A stretch of DNA of 64,000 bases from Syngnathus acus (GCF_901709675.1 NC_051089.1:13693976-13757975); one strand, 5' to 3'. Numbered from the stretch's first letter, positions 47,901 through 58,968 are shown. Notes: generated from the letters alone by a model not told the origin. A program made the numbers and translations.

Positions 47901-50900
47901 CATCAAAGTGGATTTCAAAACCACCAGCCCATTTAATGTTATTTATTATACATTGTTTAGTGAATAAAAACCACTAAATAACCATTAAATATATAACGCA
48001 AGAGGAATGATGTCGTTCTCTCCAAATTGATTCAGTTACTGGTGTAATTGTTTTTGAAGTAAAAGCAGACGTTTGCAAATGTCGAGTTTTGATTAAACTC
48101 AAAAGATATTCTGAATAATTACTGTTGAGAGCCTGACAGAAGATTTGGACAATTCTAAGGTTAAAATGGCTCCAAAGGATTTCTCAATTAGAAAAGTAGT
48201 TGTCGATTAATTTTATAATCAATTAAATTTGATGACTAAAATAAAGCTGCCTTGTCTTGCCTTGCCTTGCCTTTTTAAGGCAAACAGTTGATTGAAGAAA
48301 GGTCCTCCTTGGGGATTCGGTGCGCTGACTTATCCTGTCTCATTGTGATTTACAGTTACAGGATACTCACTATCTACAACATTCGGTGCACTTTTACACT
48401 CTAATGAGATCCAATTCAAGCTATTATTTCATAAGTAGACCCAATGTTACTATAAAACAACAAAGCTGTGAAGATAAATGTGTCAACCACTCTTGCAGGT
48501 CCTTTGGTGATAGTTTTGCACTTCCTACCTGACTGTGGCCTTGTGATGGCGCTCTCATATACAGGAATCCCTTCACCCACGTTGTTGAAGGCCTTGAGTG
48601 TGATCACATAGTGGGAGCTGGGGTCTGAACAAGAGAGATGCAAACATGGAGTGTGGCAATATAAATTGATGCAGCCATCTAATTAAGATGAAACTCTAGA
48701 GATACTCAACTCATAATGGCGATATTAGAGAAAGCATTTGAATTAAAATAAATCCTCTTGCTGCGACTGTAATGAAGGCTTCAAATATGGCAATGTGCTA
48801 CCATGAATATCTCAGAAACATGACAGACTAGCGATTGATACTAGCACTATCTAAAACAATTCAAACATTGGTCTTAAGATAAAAAATAATATCAGAATTG
48901 ATCACATTTTAAGTCCTCAAAGAGCAGCAAAAAAAAAAAGATATGCCATACTCGAGAAGAACATTTTAAATGGGAAGTCAAACCTCAAATTTTCTTTGCA
49001 ACAATATGTTCTGTGCAGCCCAAATAATAAAAACACAGTGTTCTAATTAATGTTTTGTTTGTGGAATATGAATTAAACAGGGAGGATCAGAGGTGGAATT
49101 GAACCAGCACCCTCCTAACTGTAAGGCAGACGTGCTAACCAGTGTGCCACCGAGCCTCCTGTTGGTTAGCTCGTATTCCACAAATGCAATAGAATCTTTG
49201 GGGTGACTTCCCTTTAACAACTTCACAAGTACTAAAATGACCAAAAAGTCTTTAAATCCATTTCTGTCGCCGGATGGTGTGATGAGCAACTTGCGGAATA
49301 AGTTCAGTGCTCATTAATCCTCTAAATTGCCACTATGAATAAAACCAGTGGTGCAGTTTAATTATCTTTGTGTAACAAAATCCAACCAATTTGCATCTTT
49401 TTAAAAAGAGCAGCAGGTTTGGCTTCTTCCCAAGGCCTTTTTAGTGTCTGACTAGTACTGTCAGACACAAACACGCATCAGTGTAATTAAGTGACAGGCG
49501 ATGAGTCAACAAGTCAGTACGTCTTTGAAAAACACAACACATACCTTACCTCCAAAATGGCTTTTTCTTACCGAGATTTTCAATGGTGTAGTAGCGCTGC
49601 TTGTAATCTACTTTGATGGTCTGAGCATGAGGGCTGCCAATGCCGTAACCAATGCTGTAGCCACGTACAACAATGTCCTGGTTCTCTGGCGGCGTCCAGC
49701 TCACCACGATGCTGCTGACCAGTGGACGGACGTGAAGCGAACTGGGCTGATCTGGGACCCGTGATTCTGGTAAGGGAAATTCCAAATAAAATATTTACCA
49801 AAAGACAACGATATGGATAAGCCGGTATTAAAGAAGCAAAAGTAGTGAAGATTACCATCCAAGTCACTCTCAAATGTCTCTGCAGTAGTCCAGTCGGTGG
49901 CTGGGCCCGTGCCGTTCACTGTTATGGCAGACACTCGGAAGGAATACTCTGTCCCACGCTCGAGACCTGCACCAGGAAAAAAAAGTTAACTTCTACTGAC
50001 TTGCATTTTAGTGAAAATATTCTTCAACAGATGAACAAAACCACTCTGCATGATATGAAGATACATTTTTTAAGCCTCCCCCACCATGGTACTATTCCCT
50101 TCTCAAAAACATCAAGACATTGCAATTTGACATCTCCACATGGGTTTAGACTGTTTTGATAGATGCAAATATGCAGCACGTCTTAAAAGAAACAGCTTGA
50201 TGGAACTGAGAAAAAAAACGAAAAGGATTAGGAAAAATCTAGATCCAGTTTCACGACTGGCATTCATGAGGAGACTAAACTGCTGCTATATTCATCTGGG
50301 GGAGAAAAGAAGACAAAAGAAACATCATTGTAAAATAGTCCAATTTGTTTTCAGCATGCTCATCTTGTAGTTGATACCTACGCCATGTACTGACTATTCT
50401 GGGCCACCCTTGGGGTAGCTTCTAAAGTCTGCCAAACCCAGTGCCTCCGAGGCTACATCTCCCTCTTAATGCATTTAAACCAACAAACAAGTCTCTGATT
50501 CTTGCCTCTGGAATGTTTGAGAAAAGATTCAACTTTTAAGTGCATATTCTCTTTGATGCAGCACACAGTGGGAGGTCATGCCACTTGAAAGTTGCTGAGC
50601 CAACATCTAATTTTAATCACTGATTGATTTGGGTGATAGCCGTGGGGGACGCAACAGGCACGTGCAAACCCAATGAGACAACTTATGATCATATGCATGC
50701 CCTAATAAATTAAATAGGCTCTGGGTCACTCAGTCCCCATTCGAAAGAAAAAGAAACTCCAAGCAACATTTTGGGCATACAAGTACACATATACAAAAAA
50801 TAACTAATTGAATGATAAGAGCTGACAGCAGGGGTAAAGTGCAGCTAACACAGAGCCTGCTATGTTTTTCTTTGCCCAAAAGTAATCGAGAATTGAACCT

Positions 50901-53900
50901 CATTCCGACTGGTAAGTAAATAACTGCATGTATTAGTTCTATACAGTATATAAGTGCATGACTTGATTGCATTCCAAGAAAATATCTTAATCTTAATAGT
51001 GTAAAACTGAAAAGACCCCCCCCCCCCCACACACACACACACAAAATCCATAACTAGAGAAAGGTCAAAGCATCTCAGATTGGATTGTGTTCAACTGCAG
51101 ACATTTTAATATATATAGCATATCCTAGATCTAAATATGTTAATACAACAGGGTGAGTTCATTACTAAAATGATCCTAGCAGTGCTAGTCAGTCAGTGTT
51201 TGTTACCATCAATGAGCTTGGACAGCTGGGTCCCTCCGGTGGTCTCCGCTGTCTCACTTCTCCGTGATCCTTTACGGTATCGGATCTTGTATCCGGTGAT
51301 TTCTCCATTCTGGGAATTTGAGGGCGGCGGCTGCCACCGAAGCATGATGCTCTGTTGAGGGCAAATGAGAGTCAATGCGAGCAAAAACTTCATGAAAAAA
51401 GCTCCATGTGGAGTGAAATACTACAGCTAGTGAATGTTTATTTTTTTGTTACGTCTAGCTGGGTATCTGCAAAGGTTAAAATAACTCAGACATGACAAAT
51501 CTGCTTGACCAATGAGCGACCATCAGAGGTCAATGCTATCTCAACTCATGGGACCCAATGGTCCCGTGGGCCGTGGACACACCACACATGAAACCCAGAT
51601 ATCAACAACACCCAGAAATGGCTGGCTTCTCTCAGCCGAGCTCAACTGAGATGGACTGACGCCAAGTAGAAAAGTTCTGATCTGACGAGTCCACGTTTCA
51701 AATTGTTTTCTGAAATTACATACACTCCAAGGCCTACCCAGATTGATATAAGCGTAAAATTCAAAAGCATCTGTTATGGTGTGGGTGCGTGTTAGCCCAC
51801 ATGACAGGGCAGATTTTTTTACATCTGTGAAGGCAACATTGATTATGAAAGGTACATACAGGATTCGGACCAAATAAAGCTTTCCATCCAAGCAGTGTGT
51901 TTGAAGGGGAAAAACATGCCACTGTCCCAGCTTTGTTGGAATGTCTCGCGGGCATCAAATTTAAAATATGTGAATATTTGCAAAAAACAATCAAGTTTAT
52001 GAGTTTGAACAATAAATATAAACAATATGTTGCCTTTGTAGTGTATTCAATTGAATAGACCATGAAGAGAATTTTCAAATGACTGTATTCTGTTTTTAAT
52101 TGACATATGACACAATGTCCCAACTTCATTGGAATTGTGATCTGTAATAGAACACCTGCGAGTGTGATGTTGGAGCATGTCATTGCACGCCTCGCAAGCA
52201 CTGACGCTTGTGTGGTAGGTTCCAAAAAAAACCTAAGGTGCTGCCATATTGTGGAAAAGAGACACATGGTGAGCTCATTTGTATTATCTTGACAGTGGTG
52301 TGAATGCCTCACAAAAAAATACACACAAGCATGAGAGCTCAATGTGGGAAATTCGTTTGCCGGCCACACACGTCACGCTGGGATTCATGCAACCGGAATT
52401 CTGAATGTGTTTAAAGAGATAGGTTGGGGGTAGCTCAGCAGGAGCTCGGAGTTAATTAATGCTTCCCCCTACTGTCACACCGGTTTACAAAAGGCCCAAT
52501 GCATGAACAAGTCACACTCACTTTCCGATACGGCCCCGTTGGGTAAAAGGCACAACTCCAATTGTGTGACGTGTGTTTTTCATTTGACATAATCAGGCGC
52601 TACTCATGCATTTGTCTGTTCTTCTTCCTTGAAACAAAGTTGATGTGAGTCACATGAAAGAACGTGAAGAGGAAATGCGAGTGACCAGCAAATGTGAAAG
52701 ATGACAGCAATTCTTTCAATATTGAGTATCTAATGATACTTTTTGACTGCTTCTGATGAAAATTAAACTATCTGAATGCAAAAAAAAAAAAGAATAGGAG
52801 GAAGAATTCAAAGGATTTGTGGGAAGCCTTATTTGTTTCACGGAAAAATTTTGTTTCTGCCTTGAGACCAAAACAAAACAAGTGTGTGTCAATTCTCATC
52901 CTTTCAAACGAATTACTCCTTTTAACATTTGCAGCAGCACCCGTTGTTTTCTAGCACTCAAATCTCAGCTGACGCTCCCTCAACATGGGTGGCCAGTTCC
53001 CTCTCAAGCTGCTTGTGTGTGATAGGATTATTGAACAGCTTCTTCTTCCGCATTGCTTTGACAGTTCTCTCTCACTCAGTCTGTGAGCAGCACTGACCAG
53101 CAAAGACTCCTCCAACATTTGCAGTCAGTTCACACACTTTTTTTTTTTTTTTATCTTCGCCTCTCCTTCCAGGTTCTTGGTCTACATGTTATGTTTCACT
53201 TATCATTAGTCAGAAACATCTTTACAAAACGTATGCATCGGTTGGTGGAAGCATACCATAAAAAGGCTTGCAGCCCTCTGATTGAAGATGGACCATAATG
53301 GATAAAAAGAGGCCGTCTTCCTGTTTTCATCAGGCGACTGTTGTGAAGCCTGCAGCCACTTCAGCTGCCTATCGAATCGGCAGTGTCACACAAGAGCTAC
53401 AATGTGCTCGACTGTAATAAATTGGATTCAACAATTATAGTTAAAAAAACTCTGTCACCCAAAGACTTGCTATAAGGCTTGGGAGGTGGAGAATCAATGG
53501 CAGAAAAGACAAAACACTATGCTGCTCAAACAAAAGATGGACTATGCAATCAGAGCAACTATTTATTGGATGATATTTGGGGAAAATGTTTCTACACTTT
53601 ATGGTAAAATATCTGTTATGGTTAAATAGTAACATCACCAGATGTAGAATCCATCTCAAATCAATATTGTGACCATCCCATTGCAGATTTTGAGGGAATT
53701 TATTTTCCCGCTTTTTATAGTACATAATGTAGCCAAGTCTAAATTTAGACCCCCGTGGGGACAAGCGGAAAAGAAAATGGAAAATGAATTTTGGTCGAAA
53801 TTTTCTTGCAACAAAAATCACTAAAACTGATGGCAAACATTTTGCGAACATTTGCGACTTTGAAACGAACCCCGACGAACTCTGTTGAGAACTTAACATT

Positions 53901-56900
53901 CACTGCCCACGAAAACTCTCACCATTTTTCGCGGCTCAGACTTTAGATACGAAATCACAACAAATTACAAGTAAAATAATACCAGTTAACAGTATTTCAT
54001 TGCAGTACTTAATATGTAAGACTTGCACATCGATTTAGCAGTACGTCTTTAGCTGAAAGTATACTGATGGAGCATGATACAGAGGAAAAGCACTTGTGAC
54101 AGCCCAGTCTGCTACTGATGAGACGATCAATAAGGGTTCACACACCCTCACACACCACTGGTGCGTTTTTTGAGTGTTGGCAGAGAATCTATTTTTTCAC
54201 AAAACAAGGAGCTCACACTCAGAGAAGCCCCCCCCCCTTCCCAAAACCTTTCATATTGTGGCTTACCTTTGAGTTTTGCACCTCAAGAGTAAAATTTTGA
54301 GGAGGCGCACTTGGCACTGCAAGGAAAAAAAACATTAATCATAGCAGAAAAGTCACACTCACTCACAAAATCAATACAACTGGCTGCCTTTACAAAGATG
54401 ATCATTCTTACTTTTGATTGACTCTGTCAATCAAGAAATTTCACACTATATTTATTATTGTGGATTACAATGGTGCAGCACACCTATGCATTACATTGAG
54501 AGCTGTCTCTAACAAGCTAGTTGTTTTATTAAATAGGTTCCCAGGACAAATGTATTATTACTGACCGTCAGACAATGTGCGAACTATAATATCGTCAGTG
54601 GAGACACCTGGACCGTGCTTATTGTTGGCCACAACACGGAAACTGTACTGCGTGTTCTTCTTCAGACCGGTCTTGGTGAATGACAGACCATCGACATCAA
54701 CATCCTACAAGACAGACAGAAACATGTGAGTAGTCTCTTAAAAAAAGATCTGTGTTGCAAGGATGAGACATATATTTCTAATATCGATTCACATACACTG
54801 AACAAGCTTAGCAATTTTTTTGGGCATTTCCATTTTTCTTTACTGTGCCCTCCTTTTTGTTATTATAACATTAAACTGTCAGGGCTGTAACATAAAGGTC
54901 TCCCAAAAGTGAGAGTAATGAAGCATTATCTTACACATCTTATCTCAATTCAGACCATAAAACATTGCTTCCTCGCAAATTTCGCTTCACTAACTAGGCC
55001 AATCAGTGTGTCCTAAATTTCTTAAAGCTCATTTGCATTCAGTTCTTAGTTTGTCAAACCTAACAATGTTTTCATACAAGTCTAATAATAACTTCTTGAC
55101 GTGATTATTATCTACAGCAACTTTATACCGAAAGAGGCATTCGAGAGTCATCATTCCCTTTTACAGGTATAGTGTTTGAGGTCATCTCTTTGCGGCTTTC
55201 CCAGCTCATCTCAAGCACTCTCCTCCAGGGTACTGAGGCATCATTACTCAATGCATTGGATGACGTTTCATTCATTATCATATTAAAAGCTTTTTAATGC
55301 CTCACTGGCTTGCATGCGGCAGCTGCTGGGGCTGACTAAATTCTCTAACCCTCTGAATTGTACTCCTGTGAAACAGCCCTACCTGCACAACAAAAAGATT
55401 TTTACTGTAACAGGTTTTGACAGTATGACAATAATGCTGGGCTTGAAAGTTATCATGAAAGTTAGTAATCCAATCAGTACAATTAGCATAAACATTATAG
55501 TCATATCAGTAATAAGATGAATATAAACAAGTGTCTGGACATTTCCTATAATATGGATTCATTTGCATGTTTTGTTGTACTTTTTCATGGAATGTCCTTT
55601 TCTTGTCACATTTTAATGAATTTAATGGCTTCTAAATGATTCTTCAGGAACTCAATTCAATGCTTTAAGGGGGTCCTCAGCGTATGAACATGAGATTTTG
55701 AGGTGACTAACAGCGGAAATTCGTTTTGTTTGCTCAGCAGCATAAGAATAAGTCAACATGTGGGATGGAACATGACACACTCTGTTACCAACAAACATTT
55801 TCATTAGATTGTTTTATATTCATGGCCAAGGAGTGTTTTTCATACATTTGTTTTCTTTATTATGACTTTAATACGACGGGAGTTTACGTTAGTCATAAAT
55901 TACAGTGCGTTCTGACATATTCAGGTTATGAGCCCCCCTCCCCCAGTATTTTGTATTCAAATGACATTGTCATTTTTGACAGAAAAATCATCCCAGCCTG
56001 TGTAACTAACCTGTTCATTTCCTATGCTTTTGTCTGTGTAGTACAACTTGTAGGTGAGGATCTCTCCATTGCCGGTGATAGGTTTGTCCCAACTCAGAGT
56101 GACAGAGGTCGGTGAATTCGATGCCGCCTGAAGATTCGGAGCTGGGCCGGGAACTTGAACTGAGAAGCATGACAGATGACAACAGGATTCTGAATACTTG
56201 AATTTCTTATGCATGAGTCGGTGTCAAATTTTCAGTTTAACTGCCAACTTCTAAGAATGGCATGAGCTTTTGAGTCTGAGACTCCTAATGGACCAAAGGT
56301 TTAGCAAATGTTTATATTCCCATAACAACTTACTGTAGTTATCAGAGTGCTCTATTCAACTTTGACTGCAAAGGAAATTAACATAACCACCATCCATCCA
56401 TTTTCTATAGCTTTAATCCTGTTCAGGGTCACAGTTTATCCCATCTGCTTTAAGCCCCTAACCGACTGAGCGCCAAGCAATTGCGAGTGTTTTCGAAGGA
56501 AGCAAATGTTGCGTTTCCGCCACGGTTCGTCAGGGTTCTTTCAAGGTCACAAAGACATTTGGCAGATGTTCGCCTGTACTTTACTATGCCCCAAGACAAA
56601 TCTCCCAAAATGTTGGGGATGCTATGGGAATGCCAGCCAGCAGGTGCCATTCAAGACTACTGACTGCATGCGGCAGGGCTGTGCAAATACAGTAAAGTAG
56701 ATATCGGATCATCTGAGTTCTGGCGACGGGTCTGGTAGTTGGCATTTGTGCTGAGAAGTCCCTCGGCTTGGAACTGCAACTAGGCTTATAAGCTTTGCAT
56801 GTCAACACACGTCTCCATACTATATATCGTAAGCTCGACTGCAGATATTGTTGACAGGAAAGACAGGGTGCCATTTTGAAAGTCTGAAACTGCCTGAATC

Positions 56901-58968
56901 ATCTTAAGACAGGCTATGAAGAGCAAAAGTACGACGAAAGCAACCTGATCAAAAGTTTAAGCTCCAATTTGAACCTAAGAGCTCACAAGACACATAAAAA
57001 GGTGTCCAGGTAAAGCTGGTAAACCTGGACACTATGCTCCCCCAAATGTTTGCGATCCCCAATGACAGCTTGGCTTTCACTGGTTATAAAAGTCTGTTGA
57101 TTCATCTGCCTGCCCTCCAAACAAGGACAAGGACAGTGACTGGATGTGAAAGTGACAGTCAATGAATGTTGCCAAAGGACATCAGAAGCGGCAGTGTGTT
57201 GGGAAATTCCATTCACAGTTCTTTTATACATGACGATAAGAGTGGGTGAAGGTGAGGGGCCGATATCTTGGCACACAGAGAGAAAGAAAAGCGCACCGCT
57301 ACGTCCCATCTTTCTTCTATGATTTATAAGTCTCCTCCAGTCAAAATATTTTAATGAGGGACTTGAAAGCGGAAAATGTTTCCTTTGTCGTACTTCCGAA
57401 CGTAAAATGTTATGGAGGTAAGCTTGGTTTAGAGCACTTCACGCGCACACACAAAAAGACTTAAGAAATGCTTCAGGGTAAATAAGGGGCAGCTCACAAG
57501 GAGATAATTCAGCAATTCTCTGGTGTGTTGTTGGGTGGTCGAGCTTAAAAAGACTTTGCTATGTGTAACTGTGTTCAGTGGTGGGAGCCCGTTTGAAGCG
57601 AGTGTTTGTGTATGGCAGTGAATATTTGCATGGGTGAGGGTTTATTTGTACATTTGTGTGCGTCTTTTGAGGGCATCCTGTTTTCCTCTGTGAACTAATA
57701 TGAGCAGCTTTCCAACAAACTAGCTGCAGCCCGTCTTTTTGTTTACGCATCCTGTTTACCGAGCACACAGAAAAACCACATTCCCGTGTGGTGTGTGCAC
57801 ACGGTTGTTTGCCTCACCTTCAGCCTGGGTGGCCACCTTTAGAGCAGTAGAGCTTTCTCCTTGGCCGTTGATGTTGTGGGCCAAAACCCTAAAGCGATAT
57901 TTGGTGTCTGGCATCAGATTCTGGATGGTGACCTGCAACTCCCCTGGTCGGCTTGTATTTACAACTCGCTCCCTGATGTGGAAACAAGTAAATACACATA
58001 CACATCAGCCTTACACTGTATTTGTAAATATTTCAAAGTCGCACAAGGATCAGTGGACGTATTAAGATGAACGCAAATCATTCATTTACTCTGGCATTGT
58101 CATTGATTTTACCCAGTCGGGGATTCTAATTAAAGAGCAACTTTATGGTTGTTTGGTAGTCATGTAACAAACTCATATAGTGCTTTGTTTTGGAAAACTG
58201 TCAAAACTTCAGAATTTTTGACCATTTGGACATATTTTTTATTCTGGGTTTGTTCAGGAGGCTTGGAAGCAACAGTTGCCAAAAATGTCTTAAGCTTTAC
58301 ATTTAGATTCAGGTTGTTTTACAGGCTTTAGCCCAAATCCTTATTCAGTAGCAAATGAATTATTAGGTGTCTCAAGACTTTGGTATTTTATGTATGGGGA
58401 AATGAACAATTAGGGAAGGGCATGGTTGGGAGTTTTTCTTGTGCATGAAGTTCAGCATAATTCATCCAGAACAGATAGTATTAAAAAAATCCATGAGAAT
58501 ATACAAAACTGCTTGTCGCTACCTAAATTACCTTTTAATTTTTTCTGACTAATATGCACGAGAAAATATGTAGGTTTGGAGGGAAATGAGGTTTAAGGAG
58601 CAAGTGTTTGTTCATTTCAGTACAAAGCCTTGGGAGGAAATAATTATCTTTAATTAATAAACACATACTGCTTTAAATAGTGCTTTAACTACTTTAATGA
58701 GATCTTTGCAGAATGCCCGGAAGCTCAGGAATGCACTCAGAGTGTTCCCTCACAGAGGAGCAATGCCATGGTACAATTACAATGTAGACTGTGTATTACC
58801 TGCTTGTGCCCTCTTGGCTGTAGAAAACAGAGTAGGTTAGCTCGTCTCCGTGCGGTTCAGCCGGCGGGCGCCAGGTAAGCTTGATGAAGCGGGTGGAAAC
58901 CAGCGAAGCCACAACATCGCGGGGGGCGGTGGGAGTGGGTCCTGCTGGACCAGCTACACCCCCAGAGC
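35847..58968 (-). CDS. neo1: Neogenin, 3' part: six FNIII domains, TM and cytoplasmic tail in 22 exons
   Basis: Single-pass receptor for RGM and netrin ligands, acting in axon guidance, BMP signalling and iron control. Exons in order: 58968-58800, 57972-57818, 56159-56011, 54704-54566, 54316-54267, 51351-51207, 49966-49856, 49766-49572, 48624-48529, 46173-45941, 44204-44066, 43348-43241, 43093-42899, 41881-41849, 41619-41551, 40734-40599, 40200-39956, 38910-38818, 38555-38400, 37439-37152, 36612-36509, 35933-35847. They total 3095 nt, about 1030 codons, all joins in frame. FNIII domains: exons 1-2, 3-4, 5-7, 8-9, 10-11 and 12-13. The TM segment is in exon 16. P1 ([13 protein letters not shown]), P2 ([12 protein letters not shown]) and P3 ([17 protein letters not shown]) tail motifs are all present. 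Neogenin rather than DCC is indicated by [12 protein letters not shown], the P1 region and the C terminus. The Ig half lies beyond 64000. Confidence 0.96.
35941..36115. repeat. Long purine tract beside the last neo1 exon
   Basis: The plus strand is almost all G and A, with many GGGG runs. In the neo1 transcript it is an extended pyrimidine tract leading into the last acceptor. It could form G-quadruplex or triplex structure. Confidence 0.8.
36509..36612 (-). CDS. neo1: neo1 exon (cytoplasmic)
   Basis: A 104-nt exon encoding [20 protein letters not shown] then [14 protein letters not shown], a neogenin-specific tail segment. Acceptor AAACAG, donor GTGAGT. Confidence 0.95.
37152..37439 (-). 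CDS. neo1: neo1 exon (cytoplasmic, P2 region)
   Basis: A 288-nt exon encoding [20 protein letters not shown], then acidic/serine sequence, and [12 protein letters not shown] with [11 protein letters not shown]. Contains the proline-rich P2 motif. GC-rich compared with its surroundings. Acceptor CTCCAG, donor GTGAGC. Confidence 0.95.
38400..38555 (-). CDS. neo1: neo1 exon (cytoplasmic)
   Basis: A 156-nt exon encoding [20 protein letters not shown], then [16 protein letters not shown] and SPVSHLDT. Histidine-rich stretch. Acceptor CCACAG, donor GTGAGA. Confidence 0.94.
38818..38910 (-). CDS. neo1: neo1 exon (cytoplasmic)
   Basis: A 93-nt exon encoding [20 protein letters not shown] then [10 protein letters not shown], near-identical to neogenin. 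Acceptor TTTTAG, donor GTAAGT. Confidence 0.95.
39956..40200 (-). CDS. neo1: neo1 exon (cytoplasmic, P1 motif)
   Basis: A 245-nt exon encoding [40 protein letters not shown] and [20 protein letters not shown], ending RRNSYRG. Contains the P1 motif. Acceptor CACACAG, donor GTCAGT. Confidence 0.96.
40371..40393. repeat. Run of 23 T
   Basis: Homopolymer in the neo1 intron before the TM exon region (an A-run in the transcript). Confidence 0.9.
40599..40734 (-). CDS. neo1: neo1 transmembrane exon
   Basis: A 136-nt exon encoding [19 protein letters not shown], then the rest of a hydrophobic helix ([11 protein letters not shown]) and the stop-transfer [10 protein letters not shown]. Acceptor TTCAAG, donor GTAAGC. 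Hydrophobicity identifies the single TM segment. Confidence 0.95.
41551..41619 (-). CDS. neo1: neo1 69-nt juxtamembrane exon, possible cassette
   Basis: Encodes [20 protein letters not shown] then AV. Proline/glycine-rich ectodomain stalk. Phase 1-1, so skippable in frame. Acceptor GACAG, donor GTAAGA. Less conserved than its neighbours. Confidence 0.8.
41849..41881 (-). CDS. neo1: neo1 33-nt juxtamembrane exon, possible cassette
   Basis: Encodes [10 protein letters not shown], matching a neogenin juxtamembrane segment. A phase 1-1 exon of 33 nt, so it can be skipped in frame. Acceptor CTTAAG (weak), donor GTAAAC. Confidence 0.85.
42899..43093 (-). CDS. neo1: neo1 exon (FNIII-6, second half)
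   Basis: A 195-nt exon encoding [40 protein letters not shown] and [20 protein letters not shown]. Acceptor TTATAG, donor GTGAGT. Confidence 0.96.
43241..43348 (-). CDS. neo1: neo1 exon (FNIII-6, first half)
   Basis: A 108-nt exon encoding [20 protein letters not shown] then [15 protein letters not shown]. Acceptor CTTTAG, donor GTAAGT. Confidence 0.95.
44066..44204 (-). CDS. neo1: neo1 exon (FNIII-5, second half)
   Basis: A 139-nt exon encoding [20 protein letters not shown] then [20 protein letters not shown] and GTTFET. Acceptor TCACAG, donor GTAGGA. Confidence 0.95.
45805..45850. repeat. 'ataaggcgcac' dispersed repeat fragment
   Basis: 'taccgtattttgcacactataaggcgcac' followed by a second 'tataaggcgcacc' resembles the end of a repeat common across teleost genomes; family not determined here. 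Confidence 0.5.
45941..46173 (-). CDS. neo1: neo1 exon (linker and FNIII-5, first half)
   Basis: A 233-nt exon encoding [20 protein letters not shown], then [20 protein letters not shown] and [17 protein letters not shown]. Acceptor GGGCAG, donor GTAAGA. The [12 protein letters not shown] stretch is more like neogenin than DCC. Confidence 0.96.
46174..48528 (-). other. neo1 intron between FNIII-4 and FNIII-5
   Basis: 2.35 kb. Includes an AT-rich 'atcgatta' MITE-like element at about 47860-48245 and a (cttgc)n microsatellite at 48253-48275. Open frames at 47054-47790 look random. Confidence 0.55.
47860..48245. mobile_element. AT-rich MITE-like element
   Basis: Left end 'aaatcgattattctatcgag' and right end 'gtcgattaattttataatc' are partly inverted, as in the 'atcgatta' non-autonomous elements frequent in fish. 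Boundaries are approximate. Confidence 0.4.
48529..48624 (-). CDS. neo1: neo1 exon (FNIII-4, end)
   Basis: A 96-nt exon encoding [20 protein letters not shown] then [12 protein letters not shown]. Acceptor TTCAG, donor GTAGGA. Confidence 0.95.
48965..49216. mobile_element. Foldback MITE, copy C, interrupted by a SINE piece
   Basis: Begins 'gggaagtcaaacc', carries 'tatgttctgtgcagcc' and 'gtgttctaattaatg' (the inverse of the right arm of copy B), and ends 'gggtgacttccc'. The middle is replaced by a tRNA-like sequence. It lies in a neo1 intron. Confidence 0.72.
49084..49152 (-). repeat. tRNA-derived SINE head
   Basis: Minus strand reads like the 5' head of a fish tRNA-derived SINE. It has a box A-like TGGCACACTGGTTAGCACG and a box B GGTTCAATTCC about 35 nt later. 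The stems do not pair well enough for a functional tRNA gene. It is nested in MITE copy C. Confidence 0.65.
49572..49766 (-). CDS. neo1: neo1 exon (FNIII-4, first part)
   Basis: A 195-nt exon encoding [40 protein letters not shown] and [13 protein letters not shown]. Near-identical to neogenin. Acceptor TACCAG, donor GTAAGA. Confidence 0.96.
49856..49966 (-). CDS. neo1: neo1 exon (FNIII-3, end)
   Basis: A 111-nt exon encoding [20 protein letters not shown] then [17 protein letters not shown]. Acceptor GTGCAG, donor GTAATC. Confidence 0.95.
49967..51206 (-). other. neo1 intron within FNIII-3
   Basis: No recognisable coding content. A run of C followed by (ca)n lies at 51017-51043. Confidence 0.6.
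51207..51351 (-). CDS. neo1: neo1 exon (FNIII-3, middle)
   Basis: A 145-nt exon encoding [36 protein letters not shown] and GTQLSKLID. Acceptor CAACAG, donor GTAACA. Confidence 0.95.
51352..54266 (-). other. neo1 intron within FNIII-3, with mariner relic
   Basis: 2.9 kb. Contains the 51590-52140 transposon relic and a retroelement-like tail near 53745-53790 ('gggacaagcggaaaagaaaatgg'). Confidence 0.6.
51590..52140 (+). mobile_element. Tc1/mariner-like relic, decayed
   Basis: 'ctgacgagtccacgtttcaa' keeps the DES(T)F signature around the first catalytic aspartate, broken by a frame change. The end 'aatgtcccaacttcattgga' with an inner 'actgtcccagctttgttgga' is the 3' end of a fish DNA transposon. 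No intact frame. Confidence 0.55.
54267..54316 (-). CDS. neo1: neo1 exon (start of FNIII-3)
   Basis: A 50-nt exon encoding [17 protein letters not shown]. Found from phase and homology. Acceptor TTGCAG, donor GTAAGC. Confidence 0.93.
54566..54704 (-). CDS. neo1: neo1 exon (FNIII-2, second half)
   Basis: A 139-nt exon encoding [20 protein letters not shown] then [20 protein letters not shown] and VRTLSD. Acceptor TTGTAG, donor GTCAGT. Confidence 0.95.
54705..56010 (-). other. neo1 intron within FNIII-2
   Basis: 1.3 kb with no feature I can name. Confidence 0.6.
56011..56159 (-). CDS. neo1: neo1 exon (FNIII-2, first half)
   Basis: A 149-nt exon encoding [20 protein letters not shown], then [20 protein letters not shown] and KSIGNEQ. 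Acceptor TCTCAG, donor GTTAGT. Confidence 0.95.
56160..57817 (-). other. neo1 intron between FNIII-1 and FNIII-2
   Basis: Contains a retroelement tail in reverse at 56394-56460 ('ccatccattttctatagc'). Otherwise no recognisable feature. Confidence 0.6.
56394..56460 (-). repeat. Fish retroelement 3' tail, reverse orientation
   Basis: 'catccattttctatagct' and 'tgttcagggtcacag' are the reverse of the common teleost 'ggatgg' tail. Confidence 0.55.
57818..57972 (-). CDS. neo1: neo1 exon (FNIII-1, second half)
   Basis: A 155-nt exon encoding [37 protein letters not shown] and KVATQAE. Acceptor CATCAG, donor GTGAGG. Confidence 0.94.
58800..58968 (-). CDS. neo1: neo1 exon (FNIII-1, first half), 5' edge uncertain
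   Basis: Encodes [19 protein letters not shown] and [17 protein letters not shown]. Acceptor is either GTCAG at 58969 or CCCCAAG at 59035. Both give the same phase; the longer form adds a proline/threonine linker of 22 residues. Donor GTAATA. Confidence 0.88.

Noticed and set aside
49084-49152. Functional tRNA gene
   Set aside because: Promoter boxes are present but the stems are poorly paired and it sits inside a MITE, so SINE origin is more likely.
51761-52369. 202-codon minus-strand frame
   Set aside because: The longest minus frame outside known exons, but it runs antisense through a decayed transposon and has no recognisable domain.
53441-53899. 152-codon minus-strand frame in a neo1 intron
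   Set aside because: AT-rich composition with hydrophobic low-complexity sequence; no motif, no fitting splice phase for neo1.
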